31,946 bases of DNA from Sutterella sp047777475 (GTDB taxonomy: Bacteria > Pseudomonadota > Gammaproteobacteria > Burkholderiales > Burkholderiaceae_F). The stretch spans positions 1-31,946 of the forward strand of contig JBKEET010000012.1 in the NCBI GenBank assembly GCA_047777475.1. Direction: 5' to 3'. Position 1 is the first letter of the stretch, and each line of letters starts with the position of its first letter. The notes beneath the pieces are model-generated. The model saw only the letters and a list, made by a program, of their open reading frames with translations. It did no database searches and was not told the origin of the DNA. Made by a program: the position numbers and the translations under genes. Positions 14,209-22,912 of this stretch are shown here, one piece after another.

Positions 14209-16971
14209 ATGCAAAAACTGAAAAAAATCGCGCTGCTGAGCGCGCTTGCCCTGATGGGAGCATCGGGCGCGGGCGCGCAGGCGGCCAAGGAGAATGCAGC
14301 AGTGACAGAAACGAACATGCCGAGCGCGGTCGTGACGGTGGAAGGCATCACGGAATACCGCCTTCCCAACGGCCTGCGCGTGGTGCTCTATCCCGACGAG
14401 AGCAAGCCCACCGCCACGGTGAACATGACCTACCTCGTCGGCAGCCGCAACGAAAACTACGGCGAGACGGGCATGGCCCATCTGCTCGAGCACCTGATGT
14501 TCAAGGGCTCGAAGAACTTCCCCGACCCGGACAAGGAGTTCACGCGCCGCGGCTTCCGCATGAACGGCAACACCTGGCTCGACCGCACGACGTACTTCGT
14601 CTCCTTCACCGCGAACGACGACAACATGAAGTGGGCGCTCGCCTGGCAGGCCGACGCCATGGTCAACTCCTTCATCGCCCGCAAGGACCTCGACACCGAG
14701 ATGACGGTGGTGCGCAACGAGTACGAGATGGGCGAGAACCGCCCGATGAGCGTGCTCCTGAAGCGCATGCAGTCGGTGCTCTTCGACTGGCACAGCTACG
14801 GCCGGAGCACGATCGGCGCGCGCAGCGACATCGAAAACGTCGAAATCGCCAACCTGCAGGCCTTCTACCATAAGTATTACCAGCCCGACAACGCCGTGCT
14901 GACGGTGAGCGGCAAGTTCGACCGCGAGAAGGTGCTCGCCTGGATCGCCGAGGACTTCGGGCCGATTCCGAAGCCTGCCCGCGTGCTGCCCAAGGAGTGG
15001 ACCGTCGAGCCCACGGCCGACGGCGAGCGCGAGTTTTACGTGCGCCGCCCGGGCGAGACGCAGATGATCATGGTCGGCTACCGCACGCCGGCCGCGCTCT
15101 CGCCCGATTTCAGCGCCGTCTCGATGGCGGCCGACATCATCGGCGACACGCCTTCCGGCCGCCTCTACAAGGGGCTCGTCGAGACGGGCCTGGCCACCCA
15201 GGTCTACGGCTGGGCCTCGCCCACGAAGCAGCCGGGCTACGTGGTTTTCGGCGCGACCGTCAAGATGGGCGAGCCGATCGAGCCTGTGAAGAAGAAGCTC
15301 GTCGAAATCATTGAGAACACCTTTAAAGAGAAGGCCGTGACGCCCGACGAGATCGGCCGCGAGAAGACCGACGCGCAGACCGCCTACGAGCGCCTGCTCG
15401 CCGATCCGGAGGAGTTCGCGATCGAGCTCACCGACTACATCGGCCTCGGCGACTGGCGGCTCTTCTTTGCCGAGCGCGACGCCGCCCAGAAGACGACCGC
15501 CAAGGAAATTGCGGACGCCGCCGCGAAATACTTCGTGCGCGACAACCGCGTCGTCGGCATCTACGAGCCCACGGACAAGCTCGAGCGCGCCGAGATCGCG
15601 CAGCCTCCGACGGCCGAAGAGGTCCTGAAGCACTACACCTTCAGCGAGAAGGGCCAGGACGTCGAGGCCTTCGACGTGTCGCAGGACAACATCAACGCGA
15701 GGACGAGGATCGTCACCGCGGGCGATGTGAAGTTCGCGCTGCTGCCGAAGAAGACGCGCAGCGCCACGGTCACCGTGCAGATGAACTTCCTCAACGGCGA
15801 CAGCCGCAACACGGCCGACGCCGCGCTCAACATGCTGACTTCCTCGATGCTCACGCGCGGCACGAAGACGATGACGCGCGAGCAGATCAGCGACGAGTTC
15901 ATCAAGCTCAAGATGGACGGCTCGCCCTTCGGGTTCCAGACCGACCGCGAGCATCTGATCGACGCGCTGCGCCTTGCGGGCAGCCTCTTCAGCGGCTCGA
16001 CCTTCCCCGAGAAGGAGTTCGACACCCTGAAGCGCCAGGCCGCCGTCTCGATCAAGGCGAAGAGCGACGACCCGGGCACGCTCGCGCGCGATGCCGTCAT
16101 CGCGCACTTCAACACCTATCCCGAGGGCGACTCGCGCCACCAGATGACCACGCCCGAGATGCTCAGGGCGATTGACGCCGCCACGCTCGACAAGGTTAAG
16201 AAGCAGTGGCACGACGTCTTCGGCACGACCCGCGGCTACATCGCGGTGGTCGGCGACTTCGACGCCAACGAGGTCGAGGCCGCGCTCAAGAAGGATGTGG
16301 TCGGCGTGAAGAAGCCGGTCGACGGCTACGTGCGCGCCGTGAGCGAATTCCGCCCGGTCAAGGCCGAGCGCATCGTGATCGACACGCCGGAAAAGGAAAA
16401 CGCCGTGCTCCTCGCGCGCGTTGACTTCGCCGCCAACAGCGCCGAGAAGGACATGCCTGCGCTCATCACCGCGAACTGGATCATGGGCGGCTCGAGCGGC
16501 CTTTACAACCGCATCATCAACCGCCTGCGCCAGAAGGAAGGCCTTTCCTACGGCGCCGGCAGCTCGCTGCGGGTGCCCGATTTCGGCAACCGCGGCCGCT
16601 GGACGGCGTACGCCATCGTGGCGCCGCAGAACCTGAAGCAGGCCGAGGCGAGCCTGCGCGACGAGATCGCCAAGGCCTTTAAGGAAGGCCTGACGCAGAA
16701 GGAGCTCGACGAGGCGAAGAAGGGCATCATCGACTCCCGCGCGGTCAACCGCGCGCAGGACAGCGTGCTCGCCGCCAACTGGCTCTCGCTGCTCGAGACG
16801 GACCGTGACTGGACCTACTCGAAGCAGACCGAGGAGGCGATCAAGGCGCTCACGCTCGAGGACCTCAACAAGGCCCTGAGGCGCTTCGCCGATCCTGAGA
16901 AGATCACGTTCGTGCTCGCGGGCGACAGGGCCAAGGCCCGTGCCGCCGGCAAGGATTTTGCCGAACCCTGA
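14209..16971 (+). CDS. Secreted M16-family zinc metalloprotease (two-domain pitrilysin type)
   Basis: A 920-residue protein with a signal peptide (MQKLKKIALLSALALMGASGAGAQA), so probably periplasmic. The inverted zinc motif is H91-L-L-E94-H95, with the distal ligand probably E171 in VVRNEYEMGEN. A second M16 half (about 470-915) has the fold features of the family (SSGLYNRIINRLRQKEGLSYGAG, the usual substrate-closing element) but no HxxEH, as expected for the inactive half that shapes the closed chamber. The length fits the fused two-half form rather than separate active and inactive subunits. Such enzymes degrade or process peptides. A very strong terminator follows. Confidence 0.93.
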   Translation: MQKLKKIALLSALALMGASGAGAQAAKENAAVTETNMPSAVVTVEGITEYRLPNGLRVVLYPDESKPTATVNMTYLVGSRNENYGETGMAHLLEHLMFKGSKNFPDPDKEFTRRGFRMNGNTWLDRTTYFVSFTANDDNMKWALAWQADAMVNSFIARKDLDTEMTVVRNEYEMGENRPMSVLLKRMQSVLFDWHSYGRSTIGARSDIENVEIANLQAFYHKYYQPDNAVLTVSGKFDREKVLAWIAEDFGPIPKPARVLPKEWTVEPTADGEREFYVRRPGETQMIMVGYRTPAALSPDFSAVSMAADIIGDTPSGRLYKGLVETGLATQVYGWASPTKQPGYVVFGATVKMGEPIEPVKKKLVEIIENTFKEKAVTPDEIGREKTDAQTAYERLLADPEEFAIELTDYIGLGDWRLFFAERDAAQKTTAKEIADAAAKYFVRDNRVVGIYEPTDKLERAEIAQPPTAEEVLKHYTFSEKGQDVEAFDVSQDNINARTRIVTAGDVKFALLPKKTRSATVTVQMNFLNGDSRNTADAALNMLTSSMLTRGTKTMTREQISDEFIKLKMDGSPFGFQTDREHLIDALRLAGSLFSGSTFPEKEFDTLKRQAAVSIKAKSDDPGTLARDAVIAHFNTYPEGDSRHQMTTPEMLRAIDAATLDKVKKQWHDVFGTTRGYIAVVGDFDANEVEAALKKDVVGVKKPVDGYVRAVSEFRPVKAERIVIDTPEKENAVLLARVDFAANSAEKDMPALITANWIMGGSSGLYNRIINRLRQKEGLSYGAGSSLRVPDFGNRGRWTAYAIVAPQNLKQAEASLRDEIAKAFKEGLTQKELDEAKKGIIDSRAVNRAQDSVLAANWLSLLETDRDWTYSKQTEEAIKALTLEDLNKALRRFADPEKITFVLAGDRAKARAAGKDFAEP

Positions 16972-17006
16972 TATCTCTTTGGGGGTAAATCTTAGGCCTC
17001 TTTGAG

Positions 17007-17039
17007 ACGGCGCGCCGCTGATGCGGCGCGCCGTTTTTT
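17007..17039 (+). terminator. Rho-independent terminator after the M16 protease gene
   Basis: A perfect 12-bp G+C-rich stem (17007-17018 with 17023-17034) with a TGAT loop and a T run to 17039, 35 bases after the stop. It should stop transcription before the following spacer. Confidence 0.95.
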
Positions 17040-17239
17040 CTGCGGACGGGCAGAAGCGGGCGTTTCGTTCGGGTCGCTTGAACGGTACAGATCGGCCGCC
17101 GATGTATTGCCGGGGCTACCAAACAAAGGGTTATCGGTTTTTTGAAGCGTATGTTGAAAATAAATGGTCGGCTAATTGTTCGATTGAATTAAACGTCTAG
17201 TGCCGAAGGCATCTCAAAGGCTTAGTAACAATCCATTAG

Positions 17240-17293
17240 TTTCATTTACGAAGTATGAAATTACCCCCGCCGTCCATTCTTTTCTGTTATATT
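17240..17293 (+). promoter_or_regulatory. Candidate promoter and operator of the structured RNA locus
   Basis: This lies in a markedly A+T-rich stretch (about 17130-17310) within otherwise G+C-rich DNA. An extended -10 element, TG at 17285-17286 followed by TATATT at 17288-17293, points rightward. Upstream is a 6-bp inverted repeat, TTTCAT (17240-17245) with ATGAAA (17255-17260). The 10-base direct repeat TTGAATTAAA occurs at 17184-17193 and 17293-17302. No good -35 hexamer is visible. Confidence 0.4.
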
Positions 17294-17299
17294 TGAATT

Positions 17300-17553
17300 A
17301 AAGGATCCCGCAATTAAAAAACGAATCCTGAGTTTCGGTGCGGCACCGCCCTCCCCGGGGGTGCCTCCGAAAATTCCGCTGGGGTCCGGTGTTCTGCGCA
17401 AGCAGCGGAAGCCGTTCTTTTCGAGTGAGAATCGGTATGCAGTGACGGTTGCAGTCGGGGGACTCTCCGTTCACACTGAGGCAGTCCTGTCGGGGGACGG
17501 ACTGCCGGGCAGGACACCGCTGGGATGCCCGGGTTTCTTCGGAAACCCGGGCA
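17300..17553 (+). ncRNA. Candidate structured non-coding RNA in a convergent spacer
   Basis: The spacer between the M16 terminator and the end of asd has no credible gene but contains ordered hairpins. They are 17342-17347 with 17360-17365; an enclosing 11-bp helix 17387-17397 with 17509-17519 (one G-U pair); an 8-bp helix 17480-17487 with 17499-17506 inside it; and a perfect 12-bp terminal stem 17526-17537 with 17542-17553 capped by a TTCG loop. A promoter-like extended -10 lies just upstream. The layout fits an independently transcribed RNA of about 250 bases. I looked for the conserved cores of 6S, SRP, RNase P and tmRNA and of common riboswitches and did not recognise any. The run after the last stem (TTAACCTT) is a weak terminator tail. 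Confidence 0.45.
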
Positions 17554-17567
17554 TTAACCTTATTGAG

Positions 17568-17635
17568 GGCAGGCGAAGCCGGGCCGCACGCGCTGCGGGC
17601 GGGGATGCCGGAGCCCTTCCGCCGCAGCGCCTGCC
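17568..17635 (-). repeat. Nested inverted repeat downstream of asd
   Basis: An outer 8-bp pair (17568-17575 with 17628-17635) encloses a second stem (about 17591-17602 with 17619-17629, one bulge). It begins ten bases past the asd stop, so it may form the 3' end of the hom-ask-asd transcript. It lacks a T run on the minus strand, so termination here is uncertain. Confidence 0.45.
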
Positions 17636-17644
17636 TTGGCCCGC

Positions 17645-18667
17645 TTACTTATTGATGCCGAAATAAATTTCCGCGATCTGCACGGCGTTCGTCGCCGCGC
17701 CCTTGCGCACCTGGTCGCCGCAGCACCAGAGCACGAGCGAGCGGCTGAAGCTTTCCTCGGGCGCCGAGATGTCGCGGCGCACGCGGCCGACGTAGACGAG
17801 GTCCTGGTCGCTGGTGAGAATCGGCATCGGGTACTTGTTGGCGGCCGGTTCGTCCCAGAGCTTCACGCCGGGGGCGTTCGCAAGCAGCTCCTTGGCGCGC
17901 TCGGGCGTGATCTCGCGCTCGAACTCGAGCGTGAGCGCCTCGGCATGCGAGCGCTCGACGGGGACGCGCACGCACGTGCAGGAAACGCGCAGCGAGGGAT
18001 CGTGGAACATCTTGCGGCCCTCGTTCTGCATCTTCATCTCTTCCTTGGAGTAGCCGATGTCGTTGAAGTCGCCGATGTGCGGGAAGAGGTTGTTGACGAT
18101 CTGGTAGGGGAAGCAGGTCGGGGCGGGGAGCTTGCCGCCGAAGGCATGCATCTCGCGGTAGAGCGAGTCGACGCCTTCCTTGCCCGCACCGCTCACGGCT
18201 TGGTAGGTCGAGGCGATGATGCGGCGCACGCGCGCCTCGCGGTGCAGCGGCATCACCGCGACGAGCGCGATGATCGTGGCGCAGTTCGGGTTGGCGATGA
18301 GGCCCTTGGCGAGCTTCACGTCCTCGGGGTTCACCTCGGGGATGACGAGCGGCACGTCCGGGTCGAGGCGGTAGGCGCTCGAGTTGTCGACGACGAGCAC
18401 GCCCTGGCGCACGGCCTCGGGGATGTACTGCTTGGCGACGTCGTTGCCGGCGGCGCCGAGCAGCAGGTCGAGGCCCGCAAAGCGCTTGGCGTCAGCCGCT
18501 TCGACCGTCACCTCGCTGCCCGCGTAGGTGAGCTTCCTGCCCGCGGAGCGCTCGCTGCCGAAAAGACGCAGCTCGGAAACGGGGAAGCGGTGCTCCTCGA
18601 GCACCTTCATCATCTGCTGACCGACGGCGCCCGTGGCGCCGAGAATGCCGACTTTGTAGCTGGCCAT
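17645..18667 (-). CDS. asd: Aspartate-semialdehyde dehydrogenase
   Basis: A 340-residue enzyme that reduces aspartyl phosphate to aspartate semialdehyde with NADPH, the branch point to lysine, threonine and methionine. The NADP loop is G-A-T-G-A-V-G at 10-16. The catalytic cysteine is C129 in ANPNCAT and the acid/base histidine probably H241 in ERSHAEAL. It is of the shorter type that begins with GATGAVG rather than the roughly 370-residue GWRGMVGS type I expect in Burkholderiales. AAGGAG lies seven bases before the start. It is the last gene of a leftward hom-ask-asd unit, 59 bases after ask. Confidence 0.96.
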   Translation of the reverse strand: MASYKVGILGATGAVGQQMMKVLEEHRFPVSELRLFGSERSAGRKLTYAGSEVTVEAADAKRFAGLDLLLGAAGNDVAKQYIPEAVRQGVLVVDNSSAYRLDPDVPLVIPEVNPEDVKLAKGLIANPNCATIIALVAVMPLHREARVRRIIASTYQAVSGAGKEGVDSLYREMHAFGGKLPAPTCFPYQIVNNLFPHIGDFNDIGYSKEEMKMQNEGRKMFHDPSLRVSCTCVRVPVERSHAEALTLEFEREITPERAKELLANAPGVKLWDEPAANKYPMPILTSDQDLVYVGRVRRDISAPEESFSRSLVLWCCGDQVRKGAATNAVQIAEIYFGINK

Positions 18668-18726
18668 GGTGTTTCTCCTTGGCGCAGGGGACGGGCTCCC
18701 GCTCCCTGCGCAATAAATTCCGTCAG

Positions 18727-20073
18727 TTAGTTTTCCGCGCCGCGGGCCTCGGCGTCGGCCGCATCGGCCGCAAAGGCTTCGTAGATGGCGCCGATGGCCT
18801 TCTCAAAGTCCTTGTTCTCAACGCCGACCACGATGTTGAGCTCGGAGCTGCCCTGCGCAATCATGCGCACGTTGATGCCCGCCTCGCCGAGCGCCGTGAA
18901 GAGCTTGGCGGAGGTGCCGGGGCGCGAGTTCATGTTGCGGCCCACGGTGGCGATCAGCGCGAAGGGCTCGGTGAGCCGGATCAGGTCGGGCTTCATCTTG
19001 TCCTGGATCTTGGCGATGATCTCGTAGATCGTCTGCTCGACGTCCTTCTTGTTGATGACGACGCTGAAGGAATCGATGCCCGTCGGGATGTGCTCGACCG
19101 AGACGTGGTACTGCTCGAGGATCGAGAGCACCTCGCGCACGAAGCCCACGCTGTGCGACATGTTCTTCTTGGCGATTTCGATGCCGATGAAGTTCTTCTT
19201 GCCCGCGATGCCGGTGACGAGCTGGCCCCTCGGGTCCGGCGCGATCGAGTCGAGAACGATCGTGCCCGGGTCCTGCGGGCGGTTGGTGTTGAGCACGTGG
19301 ATCGGGATGTTGCGCTCCCTGAGCGGGAAGACCGCATCCTCGTGCAGGACGCTTGCGCCCATGTAGGAGAGCTCGCGCAGCTCCGTGAACGTGATCCGCT
19401 CGATGTTGCGCGGGTTGGGCACGATCTTCGGGTCGGCCATGAGGAAGCCGGAGACGTCGGTCCAGTTCTCGTAGACGTCGGCGTTGATGCAGCGCGCGAG
19501 GATCGAACCCGAAATGTCGGAGCCGCCGCGGCTCATCACGCGGATCTTGCCGTCGGGCAGGCTGCCGTAGAAGCCCGGCATGACGAAGCGGTCATGCGTG
19601 CGGAGCACGTCGGCAAGCCTCGCGGAGGTCTTGTCGAAGTCGAACGACCCGTCGAAGTTGATGGCCACGATGTCGGCCGCGTCGACCCAAGGGAAGCCGA
19701 GGTACTCGGCCATGAGCTTCGAGGTGATGAACTCGCCGCGGCTCGCGATCTCGTCGACGCTCATGTTGGGCATCTGCTCGGCGATCGCGTTGAGCTCCGC
19801 CTCGATGTTGCACTTGAGCCCGAGGTCGCGCTTGATCTCGAGGAAGCGCTCGGCGATGAGCTTGAAGAGCGGCTGGTAGTCGACGTGGTAGGTCACATGG
19901 GCCTGGCACAGATAGAGCAGGTCCGTGATCTTGTTGTCGCCCTTGAAGCGCTTGCCCGAGGCGGACACCACGACGAAGCGCCGCGCCGGGTCCGCTTCGA
20001 TGATCGCCTTGACTTTCTTGAACTGTTCGGCGTCAGCGACGCTGCTGCCGCCGAATTTGGTGATTTTTATCAT
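18727..20073 (-). CDS. Monofunctional aspartate kinase
   Basis: A 448-residue kinase that phosphorylates aspartate, the first step to threonine, lysine and methionine. The N-terminus ITKFGGSSVADAEQFKKV holds the substrate-binding K6-F-G-G-S-S. The amino-acid-kinase core contains SRGEFITSKLMAEYLGF and SRGGSDISGSILARCINAD. The last 140 or so residues form two ACT regulatory domains (IEIAKKNMSHSVGFVREVLSIL and ATVGRNMNSRPGTSAKLFTAL), so feedback control by an end product is expected. The pattern resembles the Clostridia-type monofunctional enzyme rather than the roughly 410-residue form that starts with QKYGGTSV in Betaproteobacteria. Its ATG overlaps the hom stop by four bases, so the two are coupled. 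Confidence 0.95.
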   Translation of the reverse strand: MIKITKFGGSSVADAEQFKKVKAIIEADPARRFVVVSASGKRFKGDNKITDLLYLCQAHVTYHVDYQPLFKLIAERFLEIKRDLGLKCNIEAELNAIAEQMPNMSVDEIASRGEFITSKLMAEYLGFPWVDAADIVAINFDGSFDFDKTSARLADVLRTHDRFVMPGFYGSLPDGKIRVMSRGGSDISGSILARCINADVYENWTDVSGFLMADPKIVPNPRNIERITFTELRELSYMGASVLHEDAVFPLRERNIPIHVLNTNRPQDPGTIVLDSIAPDPRGQLVTGIAGKKNFIGIEIAKKNMSHSVGFVREVLSILEQYHVSVEHIPTGIDSFSVVINKKDVEQTIYEIIAKIQDKMKPDLIRLTEPFALIATVGRNMNSRPGTSAKLFTALGEAGINVRMIAQGSSELNIVVGVENKDFEKAIGAIYEAFAADAADAEARGAEN

Positions 20074-21152
20074 GACTGCTCCGTATCAGCCGGTTCGAAT
20101 CCGAGGAATGAATGTTTTGCTTTCGCTTCGGCTATGAGCTCTGCGAGTGTTTTGTCTTTGACGGTTCCGAAAGAAAAGTACCCCGTGCCTGTGAGCAGCG
20201 ACGGATCATAGACCAGGTCCTGATCGAGGCAGAGGTTCTGCGCCGTGCCGTCGCGCAGCGCAATGAGGTCCTGGATCACGGCGTCGGCCGTCGGACGGCC
20301 TCCTGCGCCCTGACCGCAGAAAAAGAGCCTGCCGACCGCGTCCCCGCGGATGCGGCCGCAGTTGAAGTTGCCGTGCACGCGTGCCTCGAAGGCGTCCTCG
20401 CTGAGCACGCGGGGCGCCACGCCCACGGCGTAGCGGCGCCCGAGGCGGCGGGCCGTGAGCATGAAGCGCAGGCACTTGCCGTGCGCGTGGAGGTCGTCGA
20501 GGATTTCCTTCGTGAGCAGCTCGACGCCGATCACCGGGAAGTCCGCGGGCACCGCATAGCGCCAGGCGGCGCTGCAGGCGATGACGCTCTTGCTCCGCAG
20601 GTCGGCGCCCGAGATGTCGGCGGTCGGGTCGGCTTCGGCGAAGCCGAGGCGCTGCGCCTCGGCGAGCGCGTCCGCAAACGTCGCGCCCGCATTTTCCATG
20701 CGGTCGATCATGAAGTTGACCGTGCCGTTGAGGATGCCTTCGATCGAGACGATCTCATCAAAGCGCGATGCCTTCTTGAGGGGCTCGATCCAGGGCATGC
20801 CGCCCCCGCAGCTCGCCTCATAGAGAAGCTTGACGCCCTTGCGCTCGGCAAGCGCATGCAGCCCGGCAAAGTCGGCCGCCAGGGCCGCCTTGTTGGACGT
20901 GACGACGTGCCGCCCCGAAGAGAGCGCGGCGCGGATCATGCCGAGCGCGGGGTCGCGCCCCGGCAGGCACTCGGCGATGCATGTGATCTCGGGATCCTCA
21001 AGGAGGTCTTCGAAGCGCTCGGTCATGCCGGGCGCGTGTCCCTTGCCGGGGCGGCGAAGCACGGTCTTCACCTCAATGCCGCAGGGGCGCTCGCGCAGGA
21101 GCTCCGCCACGCTGCGGCCGACGGTGCCGTATCCGAGAAGGCCAATTTTCAC
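20070..21152 (-). CDS. hom: Homoserine dehydrogenase without ACT domain
   Basis: A 360-residue enzyme reducing aspartate semialdehyde to homoserine. The NAD(P) motif is G7-Y-G-T-V-G12. The signatures EASCGGGMPWIEPLKK, LNGTVNFMID and EADPTADISGADLRSK are present, with catalytic D184 and K188 and a second conserved lysine K88 in TSNKAA. The protein ends soon after the catalytic domain and lacks the C-terminal ACT domain (about 70-80 residues) of most proteobacterial Hom. Feedback control may thus rest on the coupled kinase. The start is a GTG at 21152 with GGAG just upstream; it puts the nucleotide-binding strand at the N-terminus, whereas the in-frame extension to 21329 runs through the promoter region. 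Confidence 0.92.
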   Translation of the reverse strand: MKIGLLGYGTVGRSVAELLRERPCGIEVKTVLRRPGKGHAPGMTERFEDLLEDPEITCIAECLPGRDPALGMIRAALSSGRHVVTSNKAALAADFAGLHALAERKGVKLLYEASCGGGMPWIEPLKKASRFDEIVSIEGILNGTVNFMIDRMENAGATFADALAEAQRLGFAEADPTADISGADLRSKSVIACSAAWRYAVPADFPVIGVELLTKEILDDLHAHGKCLRFMLTARRLGRRYAVGVAPRVLSEDAFEARVHGNFNCGRIRGDAVGRLFFCGQGAGGRPTADAVIQDLIALRDGTAQNLCLDQDLVYDPSLLTGTGYFSFGTVKDKTLAELIAEAKAKHSFLGFEPADTEQS

Positions 21153-21178
21153 TGCTGTCTCCAAAAAGTTCTTTATGC

Positions 21179-21215
21179 GTGCCCTGTCCCCGGGCACTGT
21201 GCCTGTATGATCATA
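21179..21215 (-). promoter_or_regulatory. Probable hom promoter and leader hairpin
   Basis: On the minus strand TATGAT (21210-21215) fits a -10 box about 60 bases before the hom start. A 6-bp inverted repeat (21179-21184 with 21192-21197) follows in the leader. No threonine- or isoleucine-rich leader peptide is visible, so classical attenuation is not supported. Confidence 0.4.
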
Positions 21216-21326
21216 ACGGCAAATAAAAGCATACGAAGTGCACCTTCCTGAGCAATCGGACTTAGTTTGCTTGACGCGGCGGGATCGCGGCGCGCTCGCT
21301 CTGTGCGGAGACGCAGGCGTTTGTGC

Positions 21327-21332
21327 CACAAT
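21327..21332 (+). promoter_or_regulatory. Possible -10 box of thrC
   Basis: CACAAT within GTGCCACAATCAGG lies 85 bases before the thrC ATG, in the same base context as the TACAAT boxes before uvrC, yihY and tmk. No -35 box is evident, so the call is weak. Confidence 0.3.
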
Positions 21333-21417
21333 CAGGGAACAGGCAGGAGAGGGGCGCCCGGCCGCCGAAGGCCGCTCGCTCCGCCCGCACTATCGCACTA
21401 TAGGAAAGACAGAAGCC

Positions 21418-22896
21418 ATGAAATATCACAGCACCCGCAGCGCCGCCGAAACGGCCGATGCGCGCGAGGCCGTTCTGCAGGGACTCTGCCGCGACGGCGG
21501 CCTCTTCGTGAGCGACGAGCTCGGAGAAAAACCGCTTACGCCCGCGGACATCAGGGGACAGAGCTACCAGGGCATCGCGCTTGAGGTTTTCTCACGCCTG
21601 CTCGGGGACTTCTCCCGCGAGGAGCTTCAGAAGGGCATCGCGCACGCTTATGCCGACACCTTTGCTTCGCCCGCGGTGACGCCCGTCTCGAAGATCGGCC
21701 GCGAGTACCTGCTCGAGCTTTACCACGGCCCGACCTCGGCCTTCAAGGACGTGGCGCTCTGCATGCTGCCCGAGCTGATGAGCGCGGCGCTCGCGGGCAC
21801 CGAGCGCAGGGCCATGATCGTCACCGCGACGAGCGGCGACACCGGCAAGGCGGCGCTCTCGGGCTTCCGGGACGTGCCCCGCACGGGCATCGCCTGCTTC
21901 TTCCCCGAAGGCAAGGTGAGCGACATCCAGCGCCTGCAGATGGTCACCCAGGAAGGCCGCAACGTGGCCGTGGCCGCCGTGAAGGGCAATTTCGACGACG
22001 TGCAGCGCGAGGTGAAGCGCCTTTTCGCGTCGCCGCTGCGCGCCGAGCTCGAAGAAAAGGGCGTCACGCTCTCGTCGGCCAACTCGATCAACGTCGGCCG
22101 CCTCGTCCCGCAGGTCGTCTATTACTACGACGCCTACCGCCAGCTCACCGAGGCGGGTGAGATCAAGGAAGGCGATGCGGTCGACTTCGCGGTCCCGACC
22201 GGCAACTTCGGCGACGTGCTCGCCGGCTGGTACGCCCGCGAGATGGGCCTGCCGGTGCGCCGCCTCATCGTCGCGAGCAACGCCAACTGCGTGCTCACCG
22301 ACTTCCTCACGACGGGCGTCTACGACATCAGCGCAAGGCCGTTCGTGAAGACCATCTCGCCGAGCATGGACATCCTCATCTCGAGCAACCTCGAGCGGCT
22401 CCTCTACTACGTGACGGGCGGCGACACCGAACGCGTCGCCGCGCTCATGCAGGACCTCGCCCAGAAGAAGCGCTTCGTGCTCGACGGCGAGTCCTTCCGA
22501 AAAGTGCAGGCGGTCTTTGACTGCGGCTTTGCCGACGATGAGGCCACGCGCCGCACGATTGCCGAGGCCTGGCGCGAGAACCGCCGCCTCATCGACCCGC
22601 ACACCGCCGTGGCGCTTCGCGTCGCGCGCGACCGCAAGACCGACGGCACGCCCTGCACGGTGCTCGCGACCGCGAGCCCCTATAAGTTCAGCCGCGACGT
22701 GCTCGAGGCGATCGAAGGGCGCCCGGCCGGCGACGCCGACGGCTTTGCGTGCATGAGGCGCCTTGCCGCGGTCACGGGCGTGCGCCCGCCGGTGCGGCTC
22801 GAGCAGCTCGAAGGCAAGGCGATCCTTCACAAGAGCGTCGTCACGCCTGCGGGCATGGCCGATTTCGTCCGCAGGGCCGCCCTGCGGGATTTTTAA
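21418..22896 (+). CDS. thrC: Threonine synthase
   Basis: A 492-residue pyridoxal-phosphate enzyme converting O-phosphohomoserine to threonine. The cofactor lysine is K110 in HGPTSAFKDVAL. The N-terminal MKYHSTRS and GLCRDGGLF, the phosphate-binding TATSGDTGKAAL, and PTGNFGDVLAGWYA are all typical of the long class of ThrC. HGPTSAFKDVALCMLPELM resembles the clostridial form. The ATG at 21418 starts at the family's standard first residues; the in-frame extension upstream covers the promoter region. It is followed by thrB after 16 bases and diverges from hom. Confidence 0.96.
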   Translation: MKYHSTRSAAETADAREAVLQGLCRDGGLFVSDELGEKPLTPADIRGQSYQGIALEVFSRLLGDFSREELQKGIAHAYADTFASPAVTPVSKIGREYLLELYHGPTSAFKDVALCMLPELMSAALAGTERRAMIVTATSGDTGKAALSGFRDVPRTGIACFFPEGKVSDIQRLQMVTQEGRNVAVAAVKGNFDDVQREVKRLFASPLRAELEEKGVTLSSANSINVGRLVPQVVYYYDAYRQLTEAGEIKEGDAVDFAVPTGNFGDVLAGWYAREMGLPVRRLIVASNANCVLTDFLTTGVYDISARPFVKTISPSMDILISSNLERLLYYVTGGDTERVAALMQDLAQKKRFVLDGESFRKVQAVFDCGFADDEATRRTIAEAWRENRRLIDPHTAVALRVARDRKTDGTPCTVLATASPYKFSRDVLEAIEGRPAGDADGFACMRRLAAVTGVRPPVRLEQLEGKAILHKSVVTPAGMADFVRRAALRDF

Positions 22897-22912
22897 AGAC
22901 AAAGGACTGCTG

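Noticed and set aside
17361..17666. Small open frames within the 17040-17644 spacer
   Set aside because: They lack convincing ribosome-binding sites and recognisable sequence, and overlap the hairpins that better explain the region.
21153..21329. N-terminal extension of Hom to 21329
   Set aside because: It would translate the divergent promoter region, and the NAD-binding motif already starts at residue 7 from the GTG at 21152, which has its own GGAG sequence.
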